A DNA stretch of 64,000 nucleotides from positions 28,658-92,657 of the forward strand of contig JANOVV010000069.1 in the NCBI GenBank assembly GCA_031417555.1, written 5' to 3'. The stretch is from JADKIH01 sp031417555. GTDB taxonomy: Bacteria; Bacteroidota; Bacteroidia; AKYH767-A; 2013-40CM-41-45. Position 1 is the first letter of the stretch, and each line of letters opens with the position of its first letter. Of the stretch, positions 1-8,719 are shown one piece after another. Made by a program: the position numbers and the translations under genes. The notes beneath the pieces were generated by a model. It made no database searches, was not told the DNA's origin, and saw nothing but the letters and a program-made list of their open reading frames with translations.

Positions 1-337
1 AAACTGTGTCATTTGTTATTTCACCAAAAAGATACCTGAATTTTAATTTATAACTTTCTCCTTTTGAATCTATTTTTGATAAAAAGGTTATTTCTTTTTT
101 TGCAAGGTAATACCCACCCGACAATTTAGATTTCTTAATTGGAATTTCTAAAATTGATTTTAAGTTATCAATATCATTTAGAAGTGTTTCTTCTGAAATC
201 ACTAATTGTTTTTTTGTGATGTCTTTGAATTCTTTTTCACAATGCTTTTTGAGATCAATTAGGGAAGCAGGCGGATTATCTTTCAATCTACTTTCAATGA
301 TTGAATACAGGAGAATCATGTCGGACTTAGTAGCCAT
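1..337 (-). CDS. N-terminal part of a WYL-type transcriptional regulator (runs off the left edge)
   Basis: The reading frame opens with ATG at 337 on the minus strand and stays open to the window edge, giving about 112 residues. The visible part looks like the N-terminal winged-helix region of YafY/WYL regulators. An opening helix with LLYSIIESRLKDNP is followed by a recognition segment with EETLLNDIDNLKSILEIPI and then GGYYLAKKE. The same layout occurs in the complete WYL protein at 7150-8049, which has RTFQRDINDIREIFDIDI. The WYL ligand-binding domain itself would lie outside the window, so the assignment rests on this N-terminal similarity only. It lies 84 bp downstream of a three-gene minus-strand group and may belong to it. 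Confidence 0.5.
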   Translation of the reverse strand, partial: MATKSDMILLYSIIESRLKDNPPASLIDLKKHCEKEFKDITKKQLVISEETLLNDIDNLKSILEIPIKKSKLSGGYYLAKKEITFLSKIDSKGESYKLKFRYLFGEITNDTV

Positions 338-421
338 TATTATTTAAATATTATTTTCCTTGTTTAAGTTTACAATTTTTAAATATTTATTGTTTGGAAA
401 ATTGGAATTGGAGTCTATATT

Positions 422-1066
422 TTATGCGTGTTTAGGTTGTTTAATGATTAAGAAATATCTTGTTGTTCCACTACTAGAAAGCATAACTCGAATATCTTTT
501 TTATATATGGATAGGCAATCAGAAAGTTGATCAACTCTGATATTAATTTGATTATTCGCGTTTGTACTTCTATTTCTATGTTGATAAATTACAATTGACT
601 TACCATTTTTATAAGTCTCCCTTATTTCGTCATAATAAACATATTTAACTGCTTTAGGATGAAGTTTGCCTATGGAATTAATTTCAAGTCCGTTGTCTGG
701 ATCATAGAAAATCACATCGCATTCTTTTAATGACTGTAAACTTTTATCGTGCCATTCAAAACGCTTAGTTTCTAAAGGAATCTCCTCTGAAAAAAAAATT
801 GTATTAGAAGGTAAGATGTCAGATGATTCAATACTCCTAATAGTCCTTGTTTTAGGATTACTTATAATTATTTTCAGACTTTTAGATAATTCCGGATCTA
901 AGCGGTTATCGCTACTATCTAAATAACCAGTAAATTTACCATCCTTATTTTTTTCATCTTTTACCCAGCACCAATTTATTCCAAGAATTAGGTTTGTTTT
1001 ACATATATTTTTTAAGAGCAAATATTTTGAAAAATCTCCCGCATCACCTATGTATTTGTTTTGCAT
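422..1066 (-). CDS. Conserved hypothetical protein with a DPDNG motif (methyltransferase-like?)
   Basis: This 214-residue protein begins with the recognisable MQNKYIGDAGDFSKYLLL pattern shared by a group of uncharacterised bacterial proteins. It carries VIFYDPDNGLE near residue 120 and KYVYYDEIRE shortly after. The DPDNG loop resembles the acidic loop of Rossmann-type enzymes, including SAM-dependent methyltransferases, but no full SAM-binding motif is clear to me. It lies only 5 bp downstream of the PH-like membrane protein gene (1072-1989), so the two are probably co-transcribed. From its position in an accessory island a defence role is possible. That is inference; the function is unknown. 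Confidence 0.6.
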   Translation of the reverse strand: MQNKYIGDAGDFSKYLLLKNICKTNLILGINWCWVKDEKNKDGKFTGYLDSSDNRLDPELSKSLKIIISNPKTRTIRSIESSDILPSNTIFFSEEIPLETKRFEWHDKSLQSLKECDVIFYDPDNGLEINSIGKLHPKAVKYVYYDEIRETYKNGKSIVIYQHRNRSTNANNQINIRVDQLSDCLSIYKKDIRVMLSSSGTTRYFLIIKQPKHA

Positions 1067-1071
1067 TTAAA

Positions 1072-1989
1072 TTATTTTGTTTTTATTTTATTAATGACTG
1101 GCGCTTGATCATCCTTTGCATCTAATAGTTTGAGATAGTATTTATTATGTATTTCATACCATTTTAAAGATTCATTACGGACCCGCTCATTTAAGTATTT
1201 GTTATTTACACTTAAATTCCATGTTAAGTCAATTAATGAAATATCAGCATCATCAAACTTATGCAGTTCGAATTCATTGTCAATAGTAATCTTCAATTTT
1301 TCCAATCGAGAAATTTCCTGATTGATTTTAAGTTCATCGGAGGCTAAATGGCTTTTATCACTAATACTGCTATATATTGAGTTAATTGATAGTAGAATAA
1401 CTAATATAAATACAAATTTTTTCCATCCTCTATTTAGAAAAACCAGCCATATCCACTTAATGCAATACACTAAGAGATTATTGCTTTTTAATTGGCTCCG
1501 AATTTCATTTTCTTGTTTTTTTCTTTCTTCCCTTGCTAAATTCTTCTTTTTATATTCTAATTCCAGTTTAAAATCCTCTGCTATGGCAGAATTTAAAACA
1601 CCATCATCGGAAATGTTTTTGTTGATTTCTTTTGTACTAGCATTGTTATCTTCTTTATCGTGATATACAGTATAAATATTTTGAGTGTGTAATTTCGGAG
1701 AACTCATCAATCTTTCAATTAATGACTTTAATTCTTTTGCATCCGAGATTGTGAAATTTTTTGCAATAATTTCCCCTTCACCATTGCTAATAATATTAAC
1801 ATTAGTTCCGAATCCTGTATTATGAATATCGATAGTGGCGATTTTATCGATGGGAATAGTCTTTGAATCTTTACCTATTAGAAAAGAATTCCTTTTTTCC
1901 CACCTGACGAAATCATCAGTTACTATTATTACATCCGGAGTTAATAAGTTGCCACTTCGGGATAATGCTGTTTTAAATCGTTGCTCCAA
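1072..1989 (-). CDS. Membrane-anchored protein with a PH-like N-terminal domain
   Basis: The 305-residue product has three parts. Residues 1-100 look like a small beta-rich PH-like fold (DVIIVTDDFVRWEKR, then KTIPIDKIATIDI, then a closing helix KELKSLIERLM). A charged, helical linker occupies about 140-170. A hydrophobic segment at about 172-207 probably crosses the membrane. The C-terminal 95 residues are polar and helical. Its start is 82 bp downstream of the beta-flower gene and its end 5 bp upstream of the DPDNG protein gene, all on the minus strand. I do not recognise a named family, and the PH-like call rests on pattern alone. Confidence 0.55.
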   Translation of the reverse strand: MEQRFKTALSRSGNLLTPDVIIVTDDFVRWEKRNSFLIGKDSKTIPIDKIATIDIHNTGFGTNVNIISNGEGEIIAKNFTISDAKELKSLIERLMSSPKLHTQNIYTVYHDKEDNNASTKEINKNISDDGVLNSAIAEDFKLELEYKKKNLAREERKKQENEIRSQLKSNNLLVYCIKWIWLVFLNRGWKKFVFILVILLSINSIYSSISDKSHLASDELKINQEISRLEKLKITIDNEFELHKFDDADISLIDLTWNLSVNNKYLNERVRNESLKWYEIHNKYYLKLLDAKDDQAPVINKIKTK

Positions 1990-2071
1990 TTTTATAAAAC
2001 TTAATTGCGATTATATGCGGACATTCTTAAAAGCGCTATGTATTATCTTCTTTTATTGTAAGCACCAACTG

Positions 2072-2404
2072 TTAAATTAAGTTATTGCGCTGAGCTAATA
2101 AATAAATAATTTTCTTAAAATCTGAATCTGATAATCTATCCCCATCCATAGAAGCAATCTGGTCTGAATAACTTGTAGATCTTCCTTTATATATTTTCAA
2201 TCCTTCAATAGTCATAATTTGATCTGATGAGCTTGTTGAATTCCCTTTATATACTTTGTTATGCTCAATATTTATTCCTGATGGATTAGTTTTTAATTCA
2301 TCGGATGAGCTAGTAGAATGCCCTTTAAATATTTTACCATTATCAGCTGTATAAATTTGATCTGATGAACTGGTTGAATGCCCTTCGTAAATTTTTGTAG
2401 CCAT
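2072..2404 (-). CDS. 4-fold beta-flower repeat protein
   Basis: The 110-residue protein consists of four near-identical repeats of about 22 residues. Each is built around K-I-Y-x-G-x-S-T-S-S-S-D-x-I, followed by a short tail (DSDFKKIIYLLAQRNNLI). This matches the pattern of the 4-fold/5-fold beta-flower proteins found beside toxin or defence genes in many bacteria, and the family assignment is from memory. There is no signal peptide, so it is probably cytoplasmic. It is first in the minus-strand group that continues at 1989 and 1066. Its biochemical role is unknown to me. Confidence 0.7.
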   Translation of the reverse strand: MATKIYEGHSTSSSDQIYTADNGKIFKGHSTSSSDELKTNPSGINIEHNKVYKGNSTSSSDQIMTIEGLKIYKGRSTSYSDQIASMDGDRLSDSDFKKIIYLLAQRNNLI

Positions 2405-2674
2405 ATTTCTATTTGCATGTTATACTGTTTAAAATAAACTCAAGTGAGGACGTTATTTGCTCTTGTTTGATGGTCTAAATTTTGCTCAATTTAGCAATAG
2501 ATTTCGAATGTACCAATCCTTTTCATACTGTGCTAAGGCTTAGGAATTTTAGAAGCGGCGTATAAAAATCTAATGATTTCTGTTCACCACCGGTTTTTTC
2601 CTGTGGGCTTATCAGACGTTTCCTGCCAAACCTTTACTGTGGTTGTTTTATTCGCACCGACCAACTAATGAAGA

Positions 2675-3216
2675 TTAGATCCTGGTTAATATCTTAGCTG
2701 CAATCGTGACGGCATTGTTTTCGTATCCCTTCTCTGCAAGCTTGATTATTTTTTCTTTGATAACAGTCGGCCCCCAGAACAACCAGCCCCTATTAAAAAA
2801 TACGATTTCATTTCTTTCTCTTGACCTCTGTAAATCTTACCGGCAACTAGGCCGAAAGATATTTTCGTTTCCTTCCCAATATGTCCGGACTCACACCAAT
2901 CATAATGTAATCGTTTCGCCAATACATTCCGGTAGTTTTTCGCTGTGAGCAGCTTGTACCTTCCGGATTGTACTTCCTGTTCAATAGCAACTTCATCATA
3001 GTAAACACCAGGACTGTCGAGAAAAGATTTCACTTCTAAGAGATATACTGTGTCTGAATTGACATCGTAAGCAGCAATGTCAATTTCCGGTCTTGGAGTA
3101 GATGGTTTTTTGATAACACGTTTTTCTTCAGACGTCAAATTTATCTTAACTGAGTTTTTAACCCAGAAGCACTCTTCCTGTAATAACTGACAAATTATTC
3201 TTTCGAACTCATCCAT
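2675..3216 (-). pseudogene. Frameshifted PD-(D/E)XK nuclease-like protein
   Basis: The first frame (start 3216, stop at 2746) gives 156 residues with a nuclease-like core, RPEIDIAAYDVNSDTVYLLE followed by VKS. This fits the E...D...ExK pattern of PD-(D/E)XK folds. The frame ends in an improbable tail (CSGGRLLSKKK). Shifting frame by one base near 2805-2815 gives a sensible continuation: RGWLFWGPTVIKEKIIKLAE, then KGYENNAVTIAAKILTRI, stopping at 2675. The pattern indicates one indel, either a real mutation or a sequencing error. With the frame restored the protein would be about 180 residues. It stands alone between two intergenic gaps. Confidence 0.6.
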
Positions 3217-3423
3217 TTCTTTTTTACACGAGAGTACATTGCTTTAAGAGATGATGCAAACAGAAGGATGAGTATTGAGAAATTGTTATCGAGTGAGAAT
3301 TGTTAGTAATCGCATAGGATTCAATGTAAATAAAATATTTGGCAGGGCTTGATGATTTGGAAATTGTCAGGCATTTAAAATTATTAGTGTATTTTTGGAT
3401 ATACAATTCTATTTCGAAAAATT

Positions 3424-4611
3424 ATGAAGGCTAAATATCTTTTCTCAATATTAGTTTATTTATTTCTTATCAAATCTGATCAAGTAATTGCACAGCCGAA
3501 TACATGGGTTCAATTACCGGATTACCCTGGTGCCTCTGATAGATATATGGTTGCGTTTGGAATCGGAAATAAAATTTATGCTGGAACTGGCGGAATCACA
3601 ACGTCACCTTATATGGCCGTAGATATATGGCAATTTGATTTTATTACTAATAGTTGGATAGCAAAAACAGATTATGCAGGGTTTCCAAAACGAAATGCTA
3701 CTGCATTTACAATTAATGGTATTGGATATATTACGGGCGGCAATGCAGTTGACATGTGGAGCTATGATGCCAATTCAAACAGTTGGACACAAAAATCTAA
3801 TTTCCCTGGAGGAAGTAGAGTTGATCCTATTTCATTTTCAATTGGAAATAAAGGTTACTTTGGATTAGGTTACGGAATATTTTACGATAATGATTTTTGG
3901 GAATATGATTCTAACTCCAATTTATGGACCCAAAAAGCTTCATTTGCCGGAACGGGAAGGGAGCAAGCGACAGGATTTGCGGTTGCCGGATACGGATTTG
4001 TTGGATGCGGTTATGACGGATCGCAAATAAGAAAAGATTTCTGGAAATACGATCCTAGCAATGATAGCTGGATACAAATAACAGACATTCCGGGACCTGA
4101 GCGGTACTATGCTATTTCGTTTATAATAAATAATTATGGATTCGTTGTCGGTGGAGAAAATGGATCTTTAATGTTAAATGATTGTTGGGAATATAATCCG
4201 TATACGGATAGTTGGGTTCAAAAAGCAAGTTATCCTACATTAGGCATTTCAGGCGGAGTCGGATCGTCGGCAAATGGATACGGATTCGTTGGAACAGGGG
4301 ATGACGGAAGTAATTTCGTTAAAGTATGCTTTAAGTATATTCCTGATCAGAATGTGAATATTAATATACTGCATGAAAAATCATTTTCAACGATTACCAA
4401 TTCAGATCATTCGTCATTCACCTTATCTGGTATCAATAATTCTGAACAGGTGGATCTATATGATGTCACTGGACATTTGATCAAAAATTATAAAATGCCT
4501 AATGGGCAGAATTCATTTACTTTCTTAATGACCAAACCGGGGATCTATTTTGTTGTCATTTCCGGAGGACGCAATTTTTCAAATACTGTTTTTAAAATTT
4601 CTGTATTGTAA
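3424..4611 (+). CDS. Secreted Kelch-repeat beta-propeller with type IX secretion tail
   Basis: The 395-residue product starts with a signal peptide (residues 1-23, ending VIAQ). It continues with about six Kelch-type blades, each showing a GYGFVG/GNKIYAG strand and a W-x-Y-D/N-P...SW spacing, for example EYDSNSNLWTQKASF. The last 80 residues (from about 310) form a type A sorting domain (VDLYDVTGHLIKNYKM, then KPGIYFVVISGG), which directs export through the type IX system to the cell surface. Kelch propellers are usually binding modules, and no catalytic residues are evident. It sits between a broken nuclease gene and an AAA ATPase gene and is probably transcribed on its own. A 60-codon minus-strand frame just upstream is not supported. 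Confidence 0.85.
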   Translation: MKAKYLFSILVYLFLIKSDQVIAQPNTWVQLPDYPGASDRYMVAFGIGNKIYAGTGGITTSPYMAVDIWQFDFITNSWIAKTDYAGFPKRNATAFTINGIGYITGGNAVDMWSYDANSNSWTQKSNFPGGSRVDPISFSIGNKGYFGLGYGIFYDNDFWEYDSNSNLWTQKASFAGTGREQATGFAVAGYGFVGCGYDGSQIRKDFWKYDPSNDSWIQITDIPGPERYYAISFIINNYGFVVGGENGSLMLNDCWEYNPYTDSWVQKASYPTLGISGGVGSSANGYGFVGTGDDGSNFVKVCFKYIPDQNVNINILHEKSFSTITNSDHSSFTLSGINNSEQVDLYDVTGHLIKNYKMPNGQNSFTFLMTKPGIYFVVISGGRNFSNTVFKISVL

Positions 4612-4735
4612 GTCTTCTCCTTCGAGCGCCTTTTGTTAGAAACCTTCAGGAGATCCTATAAAATATATTTTTACTAGCGACACATTTTGGCGCAGCCCAA
4701 ACCTATATTTGTGGGGTAATTCAAAGCTCCCCATT

Positions 4736-5821
4736 ATGCAGAATACCTTAAGCCAGTCACCGATAAAGATCAAGAATACCTCGATGGCTGTATTTGAGGA
4801 GAGTCCTAAATACATCAACGGTAAAAGAATGTTTTATGCTTACCACGGAATATTTCCAAGCTACATATCCTTTCGAAACATTTCTACCGAGAAGACTATT
4901 AAGTGGGCGGAGTCTGAACTGAAGGATCAAATAATGCACAAACATTATCAAAGCATCTCATTATTTAGGAGTCGTAAATCTGGGATCATAAATGTAATCT
5001 ATATTCTTTCCAATGAACTTGTTCTAGATATAGAGGATAGTGGTGCCGTTACTTTATTGTTTTCCGAAAAATCTGAAGCGGCAGCTCTCGGCATTCAAAA
5101 ACATATCGAGAAATTCCGTGTTCGCAGAAACTCAACCAGAAAAATAAATTTAATAACCGAAAGAAGTTATGGCTTGGACTTATTGCCCATCAAAAATAAG
5201 AAACCTAAACTGGACCTCAACCTGAATTACAATGATGATCTCCTCGCTGTGCATAACCATCTTGTAAAGAGTTTAAACAAAAAGAATAAATCCGGACTGG
5301 TGTTATTTCACGGAATCCCGGGAACAGGAAAAAGCACCTACATTCGCTACTTAATCCATAAAGTAAAGAAGACTGTCATCTTTTTGCCACCAAGGATTGC
5401 AGCCAATCTGGATTCTCCAGGCATGACATCCCTTTTGGTAGATAACCCGGATTCCATTTTTATTATCGAAGACGCAGAAGAGCTTATTAAATCGCGAGAA
5501 GGCAACGGCGGTTCGAGTATTTCAATGCTCCTTAACTTGACTGATGGTATGCTGGGAGAGAGTATAGGTGTTCAGGTAATATGTACATTTAACACTAATG
5601 CAAAAAATATTGATAAAGCGCTGTTGAGAAAGGGAAGACTAATTGCTTCGTATGAGTTCAAGGAACTACAGGCAAATAAATCTAAGCTTTTGTTGGAGAG
5701 TCTTGGGACAAAAAACTATATTACAGATGGAAATATGACGCTTGCTGACATTTACAACGTGAAAGAAAATCATATTTTAAGTTCTTTTGGAAATGGGAAT
5801 AAAATTGGTTTTTTAAACTAA
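4736..5821 (+). CDS. AAA family ATPase, BCS1/FtsH-like core
   Basis: An N-terminal region of about 190 residues without a recognised domain precedes a single AAA module. It has a Walker A GIPGTGKST, a Walker B region IFIIEDAEELI, and a sensor and arginine-finger stretch FNTNAKNIDKALLRKGRLI. The last resembles BCS1 and FtsH-like AAA proteins. The open frame extends back to a TTG at 4709, but the ATG at 4736 is the first conventional start, and an ATG at 4784 is another possibility. It is the first gene of a plus-strand run followed after 57 bp by a UDG-like gene, then a WYL regulator and a second UDG-like gene. This ATPase may power or assemble a defence complex, which is inference from context. 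Confidence 0.8.
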   Translation: MQNTLSQSPIKIKNTSMAVFEESPKYINGKRMFYAYHGIFPSYISFRNISTEKTIKWAESELKDQIMHKHYQSISLFRSRKSGIINVIYILSNELVLDIEDSGAVTLLFSEKSEAAALGIQKHIEKFRVRRNSTRKINLITERSYGLDLLPIKNKKPKLDLNLNYNDDLLAVHNHLVKSLNKKNKSGLVLFHGIPGTGKSTYIRYLIHKVKKTVIFLPPRIAANLDSPGMTSLLVDNPDSIFIIEDAEELIKSREGNGGSSISMLLNLTDGMLGESIGVQVICTFNTNAKNIDKALLRKGRLIASYEFKELQANKSKLLLESLGTKNYITDGNMTLADIYNVKENHILSSFGNGNKIGFLN

Positions 5822-5878
5822 ATGATGGCGAATCATTAACTTTTTAATAATAATATCTCAGCATAATCTCAAATTAAA

Positions 5879-7102
5879 ATGAACAATCCCCTGCATGAAT
5901 TATACGATAAGCTAAATATTTTGAATGTCCCATTGCATTTAAAATGTCCTAAATGCAACATCTGTTGGCCAGAACCAGATGACAAAGAAATAAAACCAGA
6001 TAGCGCAAAGGAATTATTTATTTATTATCCATGGATTGGAAATAAATATGAGAACCTTAGGCTACTTGTTTTAGGTATAAATATGAATCAAGATTCAGGC
6101 GAGGGCGACATTTTAAAGCAAATAAATTATGTAAGACAAGCTAAAGAAGAAATATTAGAAGGAAAACAAAGACTATTAAGAAGTAAAGGCTACAGTGGAA
6201 CAATTTATTGGCATAGGCTACCTTCTTATATTTCAGTTTTATTAGAAAAAGAAAATATCATATCTCTTTCTTGGCATGAAGATTTTCCTTCTAAAGAAAA
6301 TATTGCAGAAGCCTTCGAATATTCTTCTATAACAAATATTATTAAATGCTCTCCAAATCAAGATAACAACAGAGGAACTCCAACATTTTCAATGTGGAAA
6401 ACATGCTCAGAGTTCGTTTTGAAAGAGGAATTAAAAATTCTTTTGCCTAATATAATATTAATATTGGGTCTTGACAGTTACACTCACTACAAAGAAAATA
6501 TATTTGATATAATACCAACAGAAATTGCTAGTAACAATTCTTTTAAAAAAGGAAAAGGATTAATTAATAATCTTGAAATTGAATTTTATATTATTATTCA
6601 TCCAACTGCATCAGGAGAAAATGCTGGTAGTAGGCGATCCCTTATGCTTGAATTTAATGAGTTTCTATACAAGGATAAAGTAGATGAAATCAAATCAGGA
6701 TTGAATTTAATTGCTCATAACAATGATATAGATATTGTTTTTTTTAAAGAGACTTTTGGTAGGGGCGATTCAGGATTTCATTTTTATAATAAAAATTGGA
6801 CAACTAATATTTCAATTGGCTTCGGGTTTGATGAATCGTGGGGGCGTAATTTATTTTACGGAATTTATAAACGGAACAAATTGAATCCTGATGTAATAAA
6901 TAAAATTAGAAAGGGGTTCGTTATCGGTCCTGATAGTAATCAATCTGAAAATTTTCCCTTGTGGTTTTGGTTTTATGAAAACGAAGATAAATCAAAAAAT
7001 ATTTTCGTTAACATGGATATGAATTTATTTCTTGTTGAAATAGAATTAAAATTAGTACAAATGCTAAATTGGATTAAAGGGGCTCAAATAGAAGCAACAT
7101 GA
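5879..7102 (+). CDS. Uracil-DNA-glycosylase-fold protein with extra C-terminal domain
   Basis: The 407-residue protein opens with a CPKCNIC metal-binding-like motif (about residues 23-29). It then shows the strand pattern of the UDG superfamily: LRLLVLGINMNQ (motif 1), a central IILILGLDSYTH, and IIIHPTASG (the late H-P-[ST] motif). From about residue 280 a different module follows, with GDSGFHFYNKNW and SIGFGFDESWGRNLFYGIY. That pattern occurs in C-terminal domains of PD-(D/E)XK-type proteins. The active-site Asp or Asn of true uracil glycosylases is not obvious, so base excision cannot be claimed. It lies 57 bp after the AAA gene and 47 bp before the WYL gene. Confidence 0.6.
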   Translation: MNNPLHELYDKLNILNVPLHLKCPKCNICWPEPDDKEIKPDSAKELFIYYPWIGNKYENLRLLVLGINMNQDSGEGDILKQINYVRQAKEEILEGKQRLLRSKGYSGTIYWHRLPSYISVLLEKENIISLSWHEDFPSKENIAEAFEYSSITNIIKCSPNQDNNRGTPTFSMWKTCSEFVLKEELKILLPNIILILGLDSYTHYKENIFDIIPTEIASNNSFKKGKGLINNLEIEFYIIIHPTASGENAGSRRSLMLEFNEFLYKDKVDEIKSGLNLIAHNNDIDIVFFKETFGRGDSGFHFYNKNWTTNISIGFGFDESWGRNLFYGIYKRNKLNPDVINKIRKGFVIGPDSNQSENFPLWFWFYENEDKSKNIFVNMDMNLFLVEIELKLVQMLNWIKGAQIEAT

Positions 7103-7149
7103 TAAGTGTTGAATAATATATTAAAAGATAATTCGAAATTATTTAATTT

Positions 7150-8049
7150 ATGTCAAATAACAAACGTCGCTTCTTCCTCCGTTACATCTCCATAATCCAT
7201 AAGCTTAGAACCAATCCAGCCTCCTTCGATGAGATAGAATCTTTTCTAAAACGACAATCCTTAGATAGCGGTGAATATCTTTCCATTTCAAAGCGGACGT
7301 TCCAGCGGGACATCAATGACATCCGGGAGATATTTGACATAGATATTAAGACCGATAGCTCCAACAATTACTTCGTCTCAGATGATGGTGACTTAGCAAG
7401 AAAGACTCGAGTGCTCGAAACCTTCGATCAACTCGATCTTCTTTACAGAACGAAAAACCCTTCCAGATATATTTACTACGAAAAACGCAAATCAACCGGC
7501 ACAGAGAATTTTCATGGAATCCTTCATGCAATACACAATCGATTCCCGATAAGCTTCCGGCATGAAAAATATTGGGAGGAGTCCGTAACTTATAGAACAG
7601 TTGAGCCGCTTGCAATAAAAGAAAGCCATAATCGGTGGTACATTATTGCGAAGGATAGGAAAGACAATCGAATCAAAACTTTCGGCCTGGATAGGATGTC
7701 TGAACTTCAATTTGAGAAAATAAGATTTGACTACCCTAAAGATTTTGATGTCGATGAAATGTTTAAGTATAGTTATGGTGTTATAACCGATAAGGGGAAA
7801 CCAGTAGAGATAATTTTATCATTTGATCCCGAACAGAGAATGTATTTAGGCTCGCTTCAAATCCACGAATCACAGGAAGTGATTGTCAATAACAAAGATG
7901 AATACCGCATCAAATTAAGGATGCACGCAACCTATGACTTGATCAAGGAGATATTGTCTTATGGTGAAGATGTTAAAGTCATAGCTCCAGTCAGCCTGAA
8001 AAATAAAATACGGAACCGATACAAAAACGCAGTTAAATTATATTCTTAA
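7150..8049 (+). CDS. WYL-domain transcriptional regulator (YafY type)
   Basis: Residues 1-75 form a winged helix (RTFQRDINDIREIF as recognition region). A WYL domain follows at about 130-195, with YRTVEPLAIKESHNRWYIIA and TFGLDRM. A WCX-type C-terminal domain occupies about 205-295 (GKPVEIILSFDPEQR, then VKVIAPVSLKNKI). WYL proteins bind nucleic-acid-derived ligands and often control defence islands. Here the gene sits inside the AAA/UDG run, 10 bp before the second UDG-like gene, which fits local control of that operon. The length of 299 residues is typical, and the start ATG at 7150 gives the complete helix-turn-helix. Confidence 0.88.
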   Translation: MSNNKRRFFLRYISIIHKLRTNPASFDEIESFLKRQSLDSGEYLSISKRTFQRDINDIREIFDIDIKTDSSNNYFVSDDGDLARKTRVLETFDQLDLLYRTKNPSRYIYYEKRKSTGTENFHGILHAIHNRFPISFRHEKYWEESVTYRTVEPLAIKESHNRWYIIAKDRKDNRIKTFGLDRMSELQFEKIRFDYPKDFDVDEMFKYSYGVITDKGKPVEIILSFDPEQRMYLGSLQIHESQEVIVNNKDEYRIKLRMHATYDLIKEILSYGEDVKVIAPVSLKNKIRNRYKNAVKLYS

Positions 8050-8059
8050 TACAGGCGGA

Positions 8060-8719
8060 ATGAATGAACATCAGAATTTTTTCGATAATTTATTAAATGA
8101 AACTGAGAAGGCTTATCTGGCTTCGGAAATTAAGAAGGAGAACTTATACTATTCAGTTTGTTCTACTCCGATATTTATAAACTCGACCTTGTTGCTTGGT
8201 TTTAATTGGGGTAAGAGTAATGATGAAGCTGATAAACCTCAAAAAAAAATACCAATCATTCCATTTAAACAAATTCCGGACCTCGGTTCATTTAAATGGA
8301 CTATAGATTTCTTTAATAAGTATTTGCCTCGAGAAAATCTTCAAGAATTTGTTCAAAGCAATTTTTGTTTCTTTCGTTCTCAAAAAGAGAATGATATTTC
8401 TTTATCGGATTTGAAACTATCACATCCTTTATTTGAGTCGTTTATCACGTATGTTCAGCCGAAAAGAATAATATGTTTTTCCGCAAGACTCAAACAGTAT
8501 TTCGAAGATAATGGTAAACTCTTTGATTGTGATCCGAAGATAATTTCATCCGGACTAAAAACAATTTACACTACCAAAGCGAAAATTGATATTAATGATC
8601 GTAAAATTTCGATATTTTTTCTACCTCACCCGAATTACCCTATTCTCGGATCAGCAAGACATGAAGCCTGGAAGCATTGCTTTGTCAATTCTGTTACATC
8701 CATTTCAAACGAACAGTAA
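8060..8719 (+). CDS. Second uracil-DNA-glycosylase-fold protein
   Basis: The 219-residue product has the sparse UDG-superfamily pattern: STLLLGFNWGKS near residue 45 (motif 1), RIICFSARLKQYF near 135, and FFLPHPNYPILGSARHEAW near 190, where PHP-N-Y resembles the H-P-S motif. Motif 1 lacks the usual acidic residue of canonical enzymes. It starts 10 bp after the WYL gene and is probably co-translated with it. Its C-terminal 85 bp overlap the end of a convergent gene (8635-9576). The paired UDG folds around one WYL regulator are unusual, and the function is unknown. Confidence 0.55.
   Translation: MNEHQNFFDNLLNETEKAYLASEIKKENLYYSVCSTPIFINSTLLLGFNWGKSNDEADKPQKKIPIIPFKQIPDLGSFKWTIDFFNKYLPRENLQEFVQSNFCFFRSQKENDISLSDLKLSHPLFESFITYVQPKRIICFSARLKQYFEDNGKLFDCDPKIISSGLKTIYTTKAKIDINDRKISIFFLPHPNYPILGSARHEAWKHCFVNSVTSISNEQ

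Noticed and set aside
3224..3406. 60-codon minus-strand frame upstream of the Kelch gene
   Set aside because: It has no recognisable motif, lies in the likely promoter region of the Kelch gene, and has an irregular composition.
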